The notes below the pieces were generated by a model, which worked only from the letters and a program-made list of their open reading frames with translations, did not search any database and was not told where the DNA came from. Positions 33,609-41,857 of a stretch of DNA of 64,000 bases are shown here, in pieces (the stretch's first letter is position 1; the number at the start of each line of letters is the position of its first letter). The stretch is from Geodermatophilus siccatus (GTDB lineage: Bacteria; Actinomycetota; Actinomycetes; Mycobacteriales; Geodermatophilaceae): NCBI RefSeq assembly GCF_900103785.1, contig NZ_FNHE01000006.1, forward strand, positions 1 through 64,000, in the 5' to 3' direction. A program made the position numbers and the translations under genes.

Positions 33609-34916
33609 TCAGCGCAGCTCGGTGCCCTTGGTCTCCTGCAGGGTGAGGATGACGGCGAACGCGACCGCGGCGCCCACGGCGACGTACCAGAAGAACCACA
33701 GCGGGTGCCCGGCCTCGGACAGCCAGGTGATCACCAGGGGAGCCGTGCCGCCGAACGTGGCGACGGTCAGGTTGTACCAGGAGCCGATGCCGATGGCCCG
33801 CAGCTCGGTGGGGAACAGCTCGCTCATGATCGCCGGGGCGATCGAGGCCATGAGCGCGTAGAGCCCGAGGCCGGTGCAGAAGACGACGATCAGCGAGAGC
33901 AGGTTGTCGCGGACCAGGAAGGACAGCGGCACGATCAGCACGGCCATCGCGCCCGACCAGATCAGCAGCTGCGGCTTGCGCCCGATGTGGTCGGAGAGCT
34001 TCCCGAACGGGTAGCACAGCGCGACGAACAGCGCGGTGCCGATCGAGAGCGCGATGAAGACGTCGGTCTTGTCGGCGTCCCGGAAGGTGATCGCGAACGG
34101 CGTCAGCGCGCTGAAGAACGTGTAGTACGACAGCGTCGACAGCAGCGTGAACGCGCACAGCTGCACCACGGCCTTGGGGTGGTGCTTGATCGTCTGCAGC
34201 AGCGGGTGCTTCGTCGCGCGGGCCTTCTCGGCGTTCTCCTCGAACTGCTCGGTCTCCACCAGTGACCGGCGCAGCCACATGCCCACCAGGCCGAGCACGC
34301 CGCCGATGAAGAAGGCGATCCGCCAGCCGTAGGACTCCAACTGGTCCTGGCTGAGCGTGCTGGTCAGCAGCACGCCGAGCAGGGACGCCGCCAGCAGCGC
34401 CGACCCGGTGGAGATGTAGAAGAACGACGAGTACCGCCCGCGGTGGGCGGGCGGGGCGATCTCGCCGAGGTACGCGGAGGCGTTGGACACCTCACCACCG
34501 AGGGACATGCCCTGGGCGACCCGGGCGAGCAGCAGCAGGATCGGCGCCAGCCAGCCGACCTGCTCGTAGGTGGGCAGGATCGCGATGACCATCGAGCCGC
34601 CGGCCATCAGCAGGATGGTCAGCAGCATCCCGGCCTTGCGGCCGCGCAGGTCGGCGAACCGGCCGAGCAGGATGCCGCCCAGCGGCCGGAAGAAGAAGGC
34701 CAGCGCGTAGGTCGACGTCGCGCCGATCAGGGCGAGCGCCTGGTTCTCCGCCGGGAAGAACTGGCCGGCGAAGAAGACGACGAACGTCGCGTAGACCGTC
34801 CAGTCGAACCACTCGACCGCGTTGCCGATGCTTGCCGAGACCAGCGTCCGGACCGGCAGCCGGTGCCGCTCCTCGGTCGTCGTCGTGCCCGGACCCTGGT
34901 GGACCGTGTCGGCCAT
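33609..34916 (-). CDS. MFS transporter, metabolite:H+ symporter (MHS) type
   Basis: A 435-residue MHS-family transporter (relatives carry proline/betaine, shikimate, citrate or alpha-ketoglutarate). Seen: SASIGNAVEWFDWTVYATF, FFRPLGGILLGRFADLRGRK, RVAQGMSLGGEVSNASAYLGE and ELFPTELRAIGIG. The charged helix-helix loop GRFADLRGRKAGM is characteristic. ATG 34916 has GGGGAGG upstream. Substrate specificity is not evident; no catabolic genes adjoin it. It is divergent from the M20 peptidase and convergent with arr. Confidence 0.9.
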   Translation of the reverse strand: MADTVHQGPGTTTTEERHRLPVRTLVSASIGNAVEWFDWTVYATFVVFFAGQFFPAENQALALIGATSTYALAFFFRPLGGILLGRFADLRGRKAGMLLTILLMAGGSMVIAILPTYEQVGWLAPILLLLARVAQGMSLGGEVSNASAYLGEIAPPAHRGRYSSFFYISTGSALLAASLLGVLLTSTLSQDQLESYGWRIAFFIGGVLGLVGMWLRRSLVETEQFEENAEKARATKHPLLQTIKHHPKAVVQLCAFTLLSTLSYYTFFSALTPFAITFRDADKTDVFIALSIGTALFVALCYPFGKLSDHIGRKPQLLIWSGAMAVLIVPLSFLVRDNLLSLIVVFCTGLGLYALMASIAPAIMSELFPTELRAIGIGSWYNLTVATFGGTAPLVITWLSEAGHPLWFFWYVAVGAAVAFAVILTLQETKGTELR

Positions 34917-35221
34917 GGGACCTCCCCACGTCGCCCGAGATGTGGATTCGGATCGACCGTAAGGGCGACACGCCACGACGGCACGCCGAAGCAGGAGAAG
35001 GGTCCGGACCGGGCGACGGCCGCCTCGCGGCGAGAGGCACAACGCGGCTCCAGACCCCCGACCGAGGTCGGGGCGGTGGTCCGCGAAGGCGTAACCAAAT
35101 TGGCACCCGGGGGCACGATGCGCCCGGCCCGGACGCTCTCCACGCTACCCCCGCGGACGCCCGCTCACACGGCCCGGGGCGGGGGACTTCGCCCCTCCGG
35201 ACCGCGTGCCACACTCCGCCC
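34917..35221. other. Divergent intergenic region MHS transporter / M20 peptidase
   Basis: A 305-base gap that must hold both promoters. A compact hairpin CCCCGAC-CGAG-GTCGGGG lies at 35056-35073, and an AT-richer patch CGTAACCAAATTGGCACC at about 35090-35107 may be part of a promoter. A reading frame open across the gap has no ribosome binding site and is not supported. Confidence 0.4.
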
Positions 35222-36493
35222 GTGGCCGACCTGACCGACGCCGAGGCGCGCGTGCTGGCCGCCGTCGACGAGGCCTGGGCGGTCTCCCGGCTGCAGGAGC
35301 TGGTGGCCGTCCCCTCGGTCGGCGGCACCCCGGCGGAGTGCGAGGTGCAGCACCTGGTCGGTGACCGGCTGGAGGAGCTCGGCTGCGCCGTCGACCGCTG
35401 GCCGATCGACCTCGCCGCGGCAGCGACGGAACCGGACGCGCCCGGCCAGGAGGTCGAGCGCAGCGAGGCGTGGGGCGTGGTCGGCACGGCGCCGGCGGCC
35501 GAGGACGGGACGCCGGCGCTGGTCTTCTCCGGCCACACCGACGTCGTCCCGCCCGGGGACCGCGCGCTGTGGCCCGGCGACCCGTTCGACCCGCGCGTCG
35601 CCGACGGCGCGGTGCACGGCCGCGGCTCCTGCGACATGAAGGCCGGCGTGGTGGCCGCGCTCGCCGCGCTGGCCGCCGTCCGGACGGCGGGGGTGCGGCT
35701 GGCCCGACCGGTCGCGGTGCACGCCGTCGTCGGCGAGGAGGACGGCGGGCTCGGCGCCTGGGCGACCCTGCGGCGCGGGCACCGCGGCGAGGTGTGCGTC
35801 ATCCCCGAGCCGACCGCCGGCGCCGTGGTCACCGCCAACGCCGGTGCGCTCACCTTCCGGCTCGAGGTCCCCGGGCACGCCGCACACGCCGCCCACCGCG
35901 ACCGCGGGGTGAGCGCGGTCGAGAAGTTCGCCGAGGTGCACGCCGGGCTGTGCGCGTTCGAGGCCGAGCGGCAGCAGGGCGCCGACCCGCGCTTCGGCGA
36001 CGCCCCCTACCCGTACGGCATCAACATCGGGCGGGTGCGGGCCGGGGACTGGGCCAGCTCGGTGCCCGACCGGCTGGTCGCCGACGGCCGCTACGGCGTC
36101 CGGCTCGGCGAGGACGTCGCCGCGGCGCGGGCCGCCCTCGAGGCACGGCTGGCCGAGCTGTGCGCCGCCGATCCCTGGCTGGCCGGGCACCCGGTGCGCC
36201 TGACGTGGACCGGTGGCGCCTTCGCCAGCGGCTCGCTGCCGCACGGGCACCCGCTGCTGCCCGCCGTCCAGCGCGCGGTCGCCGACACCGGCGCCGGGGT
36301 GCCGCCCGAACGGGCCATCCCGGCCGGCAGCGACCTGCGGCTCTACGCCGCGGCCGGGGTGCCGACGCTGCACTACGGCCCCGGTGACCTGCACCTGGCG
36401 CACGGTCCGCTGGAGCGCGTGCCGGTCGACGAGCTGGTCACCGCGGCACGGGCGTTCGCGCTGCTGACCCTGCGCACCTGCGGGGTGGCATGA
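35222..36493 (+). CDS. M20/ArgE-DapE family metallopeptidase/deacylase
   Basis: A 423-residue zinc hydrolase like acetylornithine deacetylase and succinyl-diaminopimelate desuccinylase. Zinc and catalytic motifs: VFSGHTDVVPPGD (His, Asp), HGRGSCDMKAG (Asp), VVGEEDGGLGAW (catalytic Glu-Glu) and CVIPEPTAG; the last His is in LHYGPGDLHLAHGP. A dimerisation domain lies between. The substrate is uncertain because other arginine or lysine genes are absent nearby. GTG 35222 fits the usual start. The stop overlaps the ATG of the HD-domain gene (ATGA), so the two are translated together. Confidence 0.85.
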   Translation: MADLTDAEARVLAAVDEAWAVSRLQELVAVPSVGGTPAECEVQHLVGDRLEELGCAVDRWPIDLAAAATEPDAPGQEVERSEAWGVVGTAPAAEDGTPALVFSGHTDVVPPGDRALWPGDPFDPRVADGAVHGRGSCDMKAGVVAALAALAAVRTAGVRLARPVAVHAVVGEEDGGLGAWATLRRGHRGEVCVIPEPTAGAVVTANAGALTFRLEVPGHAAHAAHRDRGVSAVEKFAEVHAGLCAFEAERQQGADPRFGDAPYPYGINIGRVRAGDWASSVPDRLVADGRYGVRLGEDVAAARAALEARLAELCAADPWLAGHPVRLTWTGGAFASGSLPHGHPLLPAVQRAVADTGAGVPPERAIPAGSDLRLYAAAGVPTLHYGPGDLHLAHGPLERVPVDELVTAARAFALLTLRTCGVA

Positions 36494-37164
36494 CGCTCGT
36501 CGGGTTCGAGGCGTGGGCGCGGCTGGCCGGGGACTCCCCCACCTCCCGCACCGAGTGGGCGGCCGTCGTCGCCGCGTGGGGTGAGCCGCACCGCCGGTAC
36601 CACGACCTCCGGCACCTGGCCGCCGTCCTCGGGCTGGTCGGGGAGCTGGCCGCCGCCGCGACCGACCCCGACGCGGTGCGGCTGGCCGCCTGGTACCACG
36701 ACGTGGTCTACGACCCCCGTCGCGGCGACAACGAACAGGTCAGCGCCGAGCGGGCGCGCGCCGGCCTGCGCGGGCTGGTGCCGCCGGAGCGGGTCGAGGA
36801 GGTGGCCCGGCTGGTGCTGCTCACCGCCGGGCACGCCCCGGCTCCGGACGACGCGAACGGCGCGGTCCTCTGCGACGCCGACCTCGCGGTGCTCGCCGGA
36901 CCGCCCGAGGCCTACGCCGCGTACGCCTCCGCGGTGCGCGAGGAGTACGGGCACCTCTCCGACGCCGAGTTCACCGCCGGTCGCACCGCCGTCCTCGAGC
37001 ACCTGCTGGCGCTGCCGGCGCTGTACCGGCTGCCGGCCGTCGCCGCCGAGTGGACGCCGCGGGCGCGGGCCAACCTCGCCGCCGAGCTCAGCCTGCTACA
37101 GCGCCGCGCCTCTCCTGGGTCGCAGGGGCCGCCCCAGCGGCACGGACCCCCCGCGTCTTCTTGA
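36490..37164 (+). CDS. Predicted metal-dependent HD-superfamily phosphohydrolase
   Basis: A 224-residue HD-fold protein. The metal site is seen as RRYHDLRHLAAVL, AAWYHDVVYDPRRGDNEQ (HD) and VLCDADLAVLA (Asp). This matches the actinobacterial/proteobacterial HD hydrolase group that begins WxxL and contains YHxxxH. It is coupled by ATGA to the M20 peptidase gene. The last 77 bases overlap the convergent DUF4031 gene, so the final Gly/Pro-rich residues (about 200-224) may be incidental. Nucleotide or phosphoester hydrolysis is inferred. Confidence 0.8.
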   Translation: MTLVGFEAWARLAGDSPTSRTEWAAVVAAWGEPHRRYHDLRHLAAVLGLVGELAAAATDPDAVRLAAWYHDVVYDPRRGDNEQVSAERARAGLRGLVPPERVEEVARLVLLTAGHAPAPDDANGAVLCDADLAVLAGPPEAYAAYASAVREEYGHLSDAEFTAGRTAVLEHLLALPALYRLPAVAAEWTPRARANLAAELSLLQRRASPGSQGPPQRHGPPASS

Positions 37165-37411
37165 GCCGCAGCCCCGCCCCCATCAGCCGGGCGAGCAGCT
37201 CGCGCCCGCCGACCGGCTCGGCGCCGGCGGCCACCGCCACCTCGTAGAGCTCGTCGGGGACGTCGTAGTGGTCGCCCTGGAACGCCCGCCGCGGGATGCC
37301 CAGCTCCGTGGCGACGAAGGCGTGCAGCTCCTCGTAGGAGACGTCGCTGACCAGGTGCGACCAGCGCCGCCCGCGCCACGGCCACACCGGGGGGTCGATC
37401 AGCACCGCCAC
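37088..37411 (-). CDS. DUF4031 domain-containing protein
   Basis: A 107-residue protein starting MAVLIDPPVWPWRGRRWSHL, with DVSYEELHAFVATELGIPRRAFQGDHYDVPDELY. These are the conserved features of DUF4031, a small uncharacterised bacterial family. It overlaps the end of the HD gene (77 bases, convergent), and its last 20 residues are Ala/Arg-rich and poorly conserved. It is divergent from the oxidoreductase gene across 35 bases. Function unknown. Confidence 0.85.
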   Translation of the reverse strand: MAVLIDPPVWPWRGRRWSHLVSDVSYEELHAFVATELGIPRRAFQGDHYDVPDELYEVAVAAGAEPVGGRELLARLMGAGLRLKKTRGVRAAGAAPATQERRGAVAG

Positions 37412-37446
37412 GGCGACAGTCTGCCCGCGGCACTAGCGTTCTGCCG

Positions 37447-38445
37447 GTGAGCGAGCAGATCCGCTGGGGCGTCGTCGGACCGGGCCGCATCGCCGAGAAC
37501 GTGATGGCGGACTTCGCGCACGTGCCCGGCGCCCGGCCGGTCGCGGTCGCCTCCCGGTCGGCACAGCGCGCGGCGGCGTTCGCCGAGCGGCACGGGCTCG
37601 AGCGGGCGCACGGCTCCTACGCCGACGTCCTGGCCGACCCGGACGTCGACGTGCTGTACGTGGCCACGCCGCACCCCCAGCACCACGCGGTCGCCCTCGC
37701 CGCGATCGACGCGGGCAAGGCGCTGCTGGTCGAGAAGACCTTCACGGCCACGACCGAGGGCGCGCGCGAGGTGGTCGAGCGGGCCCGGGAGCGCGGGGTC
37801 TTCGTCATGGAGGCGATGTGGACGCGGTTCCAGCCGGTCGTCGTCCGGCTGCGGGAGCTGGTGGCCGACGGCGCGATCGGCGAGGTCCGCTCGGTGCAGG
37901 CCGACCTCGGCGTGGCCCGCGAGTACGACCCCGCCGACCGGCTGTTCGCCCACGACCTCGGCGGCGGCGCGCTGCTCGACGTCGGCGTCTACGTCGTCTC
38001 GTTCGCGCAGATGGTGCTCGGCGACCCGGACACCGTCACCGCGACCGGGTCGCTGTTCCCCACCGGCGTCGACGCCGAGGCCGCGCTGCTGCTGGGGTAC
38101 GCCGACGGCCGGTCGGCCACGCTGACGGCCTCGCTGCGGTACCCGACGCCCGGGCAGGCGCGGGTGTTCGGCACCGCCGGCTGGATCGACGTCCTGCCCC
38201 GCTTCCACCACCCGCGCACCATCGTGCTGCACCGCGCCGGCGCCGATCCGGAGGAGATCACGCTGCCGCCGACGGGCACCGGCTACAGCCACGAGTTCGC
38301 CGAGGTGACCGAGTGCCTGCGGGCCGGGCGGACCGAGAGCGCCGTGATGCCGCTGGCCGACACCCTCGCCGTCCAGTCGGTTCTCGGCCGGGCCGCCGAC
38401 CAGCTCGGCGTGGCGTTCCGGGAGGACCGGCACGTGCTCGCGTGA
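37447..38445 (+). CDS. Gfo/Idh/MocA family NAD(P)-dependent oxidoreductase
   Basis: A 332-residue sugar-type dehydrogenase. N-terminal Rossmann fold: WGVVGPGRIAENVMADFAHV, then VDVLYVATPHPQHHAVAL and ALLVEKTFTATTEGA, with the EK pair found at the active site. The C-terminal domain has MWTRFQPVV and GGGALLDVGVYVVSFAQM, typical of glucose-fructose oxidoreductase-like enzymes. Members oxidise or reduce polyols and sugars; the substrate here is unknown. GTG 37447 was chosen. No sugar transporter adjoins it. Confidence 0.9.
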   Translation: MSEQIRWGVVGPGRIAENVMADFAHVPGARPVAVASRSAQRAAAFAERHGLERAHGSYADVLADPDVDVLYVATPHPQHHAVALAAIDAGKALLVEKTFTATTEGAREVVERARERGVFVMEAMWTRFQPVVVRLRELVADGAIGEVRSVQADLGVAREYDPADRLFAHDLGGGALLDVGVYVVSFAQMVLGDPDTVTATGSLFPTGVDAEAALLLGYADGRSATLTASLRYPTPGQARVFGTAGWIDVLPRFHHPRTIVLHRAGADPEEITLPPTGTGYSHEFAEVTECLRAGRTESAVMPLADTLAVQSVLGRAADQLGVAFREDRHVLA

Positions 38446-38822
38446 CGCCACCCGGACGGGGGTCCGCCTCGAGCCGCCGCCGGGTTTGCCGACGGTCACA
38501 CCGACCGCCCGGTCGCCCCCGATCCGTCCGGAGTCCAGCGTGTTCGTCGTCGGAGCCCTCGGTGCGCTCACCGCCGAGGTCGCCGCCGCCTCCACCGTCA
38601 GCGGGCCGTGGCCGGTCCGGGCGTCGCCGGCGCCGTCGGGGTCGTGTCCCCGTTGGACCTGCCGGACTCCGCGGACGACGCCACGGGGACCGACGACTCC
38701 GCCACCCCGGAGCGGCAGGCCCGCGAGGCCGCCCGCGACGCCGAGGAGCAGGCCCGCGAGGCCGCCGAGCGCGAGACGGAGCGCAGCTCCGACGACGGGT
38801 GTCGTCCGGTGGGACGACGGTG
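38446..38822. other. 377-bp gap, no gene supported
   Basis: Between the oxidoreductase and DUF72 genes. A plus-strand stretch from 38608 translates to a charged, repeated run (ERQAREAARDAEEQAREAAE) of coiled-coil type but starts without a ribosome binding site, and the upstream hydrophobic stretch (VFVVGALGALTAEVAAA, from 38539) is in another frame. It could be a decayed small membrane protein. I see no RNA gene or operator. Confidence 0.35.
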
Positions 38823-39629
38823 TCACGGCGTCCCGGGCTGCGACGTCTCCGGGGGCGCCCAGGCCCGGCCGCTGGCCTGGTCGGCGGTGGGCACGCGGGT
38901 CGGCGTCCGGCCCGCGCGGCGCACCGCCTCGGCGAAGACCACGGCGTCGGTGACGGCCGCACCCCCGGGGTCGTTGTTGAAGTACACGAGGACGTCGGAG
39001 TCGCCGTGGGTCTCCGACAGCCGCTCGGCCCACGCCTGCAGCGTCTCCGGGCGGTAGGCCCAGCCCTCGGCCCCGGTGTGCAGGCGCAGGTACCCCCAGT
39101 CGGCGGTGCGCCACAGCGGCGCGACCGGCTGCTCGGCCCGGTCGGCCCAGCACAGCGCCGCGCCGTAGCGCTCGAGCAGCGCGCGGACCTCGTCGGTCCA
39201 CCAGGAGTCGTGCCGCGGCTCGACGGCGACGCGGACGCCGGCCGGGAACTGCGCGAGGCACTCGCGCAGCAGGTCCGGGTCGGCCTTCAGCGTGGGCGGC
39301 AGCTGCAGCAGGACGGCGTCGAGCCGGTCGCCGAGGCCGGCCATCCGGTCCACCAGCCGGGCGACCGGCTCCCCGGGGTCGCGCAACCGCTTGACGTGGG
39401 TGAGGAACCGGCTGGCCTTGACCGCCCACCGGTAGTCGGCGGGTGTGCGCTCCCGCCAGGCCTCGAAGGTGGTCCGCTCGGGCAGCCGGTAGAAGGCGTT
39501 GTTGCTCTCGACGGTGGCGAAGTGCTCCGCATGGTGCTCCAGCCACAGCCGCTGCGGCAGTCCCGGCGGGTAGAAGCGGCCGCGCCAGTCGCGGTACTGC
39601 CAGCCCGACGTCCCGATGAGCACCGCCAC
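38823..39629 (-). CDS. DUF72 (YecE-like) protein
   Basis: A 268-residue TIM-barrel-like protein of the DUF72/YecE family. It starts with VLIGTSGWQYRDWRGRFYP and has VESNNAFYRLP, WAVKASRFLTHVKRLRD, RVAVEPRHDSWW and YVYFNND-like VYFNNDPGG. Function is unknown, though DUF72 proteins are widespread in bacteria and archaea. ATG 39629 is the conserved start. It is followed by the gap above and is divergent from the fibronectin-type protein gene. Confidence 0.85.
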   Translation of the reverse strand: MAVLIGTSGWQYRDWRGRFYPPGLPQRLWLEHHAEHFATVESNNAFYRLPERTTFEAWRERTPADYRWAVKASRFLTHVKRLRDPGEPVARLVDRMAGLGDRLDAVLLQLPPTLKADPDLLRECLAQFPAGVRVAVEPRHDSWWTDEVRALLERYGAALCWADRAEQPVAPLWRTADWGYLRLHTGAEGWAYRPETLQAWAERLSETHGDSDVLVYFNNDPGGAAVTDAVVFAEAVRRAGRTPTRVPTADQASGRAWAPPETSQPGTP

Positions 39630-39802
39630 GGCAGCCGCCTACCCGCCCCGGCCGCCGCCGACGCGGATCGGCCGCGCCCCTCGGATTGGGGGGATCCGCT
39701 CCCCCTCCGCTCGGCTGCCGGGCGCGCCGCCGCAGGACGACCGTGACCCCCACGAGACCGGCCCACGGTGGTGTGGGGTCCGGCGCGACTGCGGAGTAGG
39801 CG

Positions 39803-41725
39803 ATGACCAGGACACGACCGACCCAGCACGGCGGTCGCGGGGGTGCGCACAAGGCTGTGGTTCCCCCCGCGTCGCGAACGTCCCGATCCTCCAGGCGACT
39901 GATCGCCGGCGGTCTGGCGGCCCTGACGGCCACCGGGAGCCTGGTGACCTTCGCGACCATGGCCCAGGCCGGGAACCCGCCTCTGGGCCCCGGCAACATC
40001 GAGGTCTTCCCCAAGCGCGACATGGTGGCCCTCGAGGGCTACACCGACCAGGCCGGCGAGACGGCGACCGTCACCGTCTCGCGCAACGGGCAGCAGATCG
40101 GGATCGGTGAGGGCGTCGTCGACGCGACCGGCTTCCTGGAGTTCAACCACCCGGGTGGCTCCTGCTGGACCGGCGTGACGCCCAACATCCAGGGCGGCGA
40201 CCTCGTCGAGGTGCGCTTCAGCGAGACCGCCTTCACCGACGGCGCCTACGTCAGCTCGGCGAAGATCACCAGCGTCACCCACAGCGACTTCGCCGCGACG
40301 GCGGCGGACGGCGACGTCGAGGGCACGGTCACCATCAGCGGCACCTACGGCGACGACTTCGGCACCCGCTTCGACCTCTCGCGCTTCGTCGTCGAGGTGG
40401 TCAACCCGGAGATGCGCCGTCCCGACCCGAGCACGCCGCCCACCCTCATCGGCGAGCGGGCGATCGGCTGGACGCCGGTCGTCGACCCGGCCGAGCCCAA
40501 CGGCGGCCCGGGGTACGAGGTCACGGGCACCGCCGCGGACGGCGCCTTCTCGGTCACCTTCGGCATGTACTCCGCCGCCGACGCCGAGCGGGTCCTCGAC
40601 GGCGAGCACGTGGTGACCTCCTGGATGCAGGACTCGGGCGAGCTGGCTCTCGGCAACTCGCTGTACGAGTTCGGCGAGACCGACGGCCCCGGCTTCGGTG
40701 GCTGCCCGGCCGGTCCGGCTTCGCAGGCCCCGGTGCCTCCCACGAGCGTCACGGCGACCCGGAGCGGCACGGACGTCACGCTGAACTGGACGACCCCGGC
40801 CCAGCCGGTGGACGCCAACCCGGTCACCCAGTACCGGGTGGCCGTCGTCGACGGGGTCACCGGGCAGGAGATCGCCGTCCGCCAGGGCGCCAACCCCGGC
40901 GAGAACTCGGCGACCATCCACGGCCTGGTCGCCGAGCAGGCCTACGGGCTCATCCTCGAGGCCACCAACGGCCAGTGGAGCCCCGTGGTGCAGCTGGGCA
41001 CGCTCAACGCCGACGGCAGCATCACCCCGGCGACCGACCCGACCAACCCCGACACCACCGGTGGCGGCACGGGCGGCACGGGCGGCACGGGTGACGGCAC
41101 CGGGGGTGGCGGCACCGGCGAGACCCCGACCGAGCCGGTCGCGGCGCCGCCGACGGCTCCGTCCCTCACCCGCGTCCTGGGCGGCCACGAGTCGGTCACG
41201 GCCGAGTGGACGGCGGCACAGCCGGGCAACGCCACCAGCCCGGTCACCGGCTACGAGATCATGGCCACGCCGGCAGCCGGCAGCACCGCCACCCCGGTGA
41301 CGGCGCAGGCCCTGGCCACGGCCACCTCGGGCACGGTCACCGGTCTGGCCAACGGCGTCGACTACACCGTCCAGGTGTTCGCCCTCGCCGGTGACCAGCG
41401 CACCGGCAGCACCACGGCCACGGGCGTCAACGCGGTCGTCAAGCCGGGCGACGTCGTGACCGTCAGCCGGGCCCAGTACCGCGCCGACCGGCGGGAGTAC
41501 CGGATCTCCGGCACCGCCCAGGACACCACCGCCAACCGGGTGCACCTGCGGGTCGGCGACGTCGCGGGCAGCGGTCAGGTCATCCAGCTCAACGTCCCGG
41601 TCCTGGCCGACGGCACCTGGTCGGTCGACCTCCGCAACGGTCCGGTCCTGCCGACCAACAACCGGTTCAACGTCACCTCCGACTCGGGGGCCAGCACGGT
41701 CGCCGCTCTGACGCGGTCGCGCTGA
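39803..41725 (+). CDS. Secreted protein with two fibronectin type III domains
   Basis: A 640-residue exported protein. The leader is long: a basic stretch, then RRLIAGGLAALTATGSLV and ATMAQAG as the cleavage region, near residue 56. About residues 57-310 are beta-rich and unrecognised (GYTDQAGETATVTVSRNGQ). Two FnIII-like domains follow, one from about 315 to 405 (PPTSVTATRSGTDVTLNW) and one from about 455 to 545 (PTAPSLTRVLGGHESVTAEW), separated by a Gly/Thr-rich linker of about 40 residues. The last 90 residues form another beta domain. There is no cell-wall anchor motif. It may bind carbohydrate or envelope material; no enzyme active site is seen. Confidence 0.8.
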   Translation: MTRTRPTQHGGRGGAHKAVVPPASRTSRSSRRLIAGGLAALTATGSLVTFATMAQAGNPPLGPGNIEVFPKRDMVALEGYTDQAGETATVTVSRNGQQIGIGEGVVDATGFLEFNHPGGSCWTGVTPNIQGGDLVEVRFSETAFTDGAYVSSAKITSVTHSDFAATAADGDVEGTVTISGTYGDDFGTRFDLSRFVVEVVNPEMRRPDPSTPPTLIGERAIGWTPVVDPAEPNGGPGYEVTGTAADGAFSVTFGMYSAADAERVLDGEHVVTSWMQDSGELALGNSLYEFGETDGPGFGGCPAGPASQAPVPPTSVTATRSGTDVTLNWTTPAQPVDANPVTQYRVAVVDGVTGQEIAVRQGANPGENSATIHGLVAEQAYGLILEATNGQWSPVVQLGTLNADGSITPATDPTNPDTTGGGTGGTGGTGDGTGGGGTGETPTEPVAAPPTAPSLTRVLGGHESVTAEWTAAQPGNATSPVTGYEIMATPAAGSTATPVTAQALATATSGTVTGLANGVDYTVQVFALAGDQRTGSTTATGVNAVVKPGDVVTVSRAQYRADRREYRISGTAQDTTANRVHLRVGDVAGSGQVIQLNVPVLADGTWSVDLRNGPVLPTNNRFNVTSDSGASTVAALTRSR

Positions 41726-41774
41726 TCCGGCCGGCACACGTCAGGGCAGCGGCCGGGCCCTGACACCCCGGACA

Positions 41775-41816
41775 CACCGAGGGCCCGTTCCCGTTCGCGG
41801 GGGCGGGTCCTCGGTG
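41775..41816 (+). terminator. Terminator hairpin behind FnIII protein gene
   Basis: CACCGAGGGCCCG (41775-41787) pairs with CGGGTCCTCGGTG (41804-41816), 12 Watson-Crick pairs and a G-T, with a 16-base loop, 50 bases after the stop. No U-tract is present, which is common in high-GC actinobacteria. Confidence 0.65.
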
Positions 41817-41857
41817 CGCACGCGTGACTGCGCCACCGCGCGGGCACACCGAGCCGC

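Noticed and set aside
34832..35221. N-terminal extension of the M20 peptidase through the intergenic gap
   Set aside because: The extra frame overlaps the divergent transporter start, has no conserved content and lacks a ribosome binding site; GTG 35222 gives the normal family start.
38608..38828. Possible small coiled-coil protein (ERQAREAARDAEEQ)
   Set aside because: No ribosome binding site, no clear start, and the frame runs on antisense into the DUF72 gene. At most a decayed gene.
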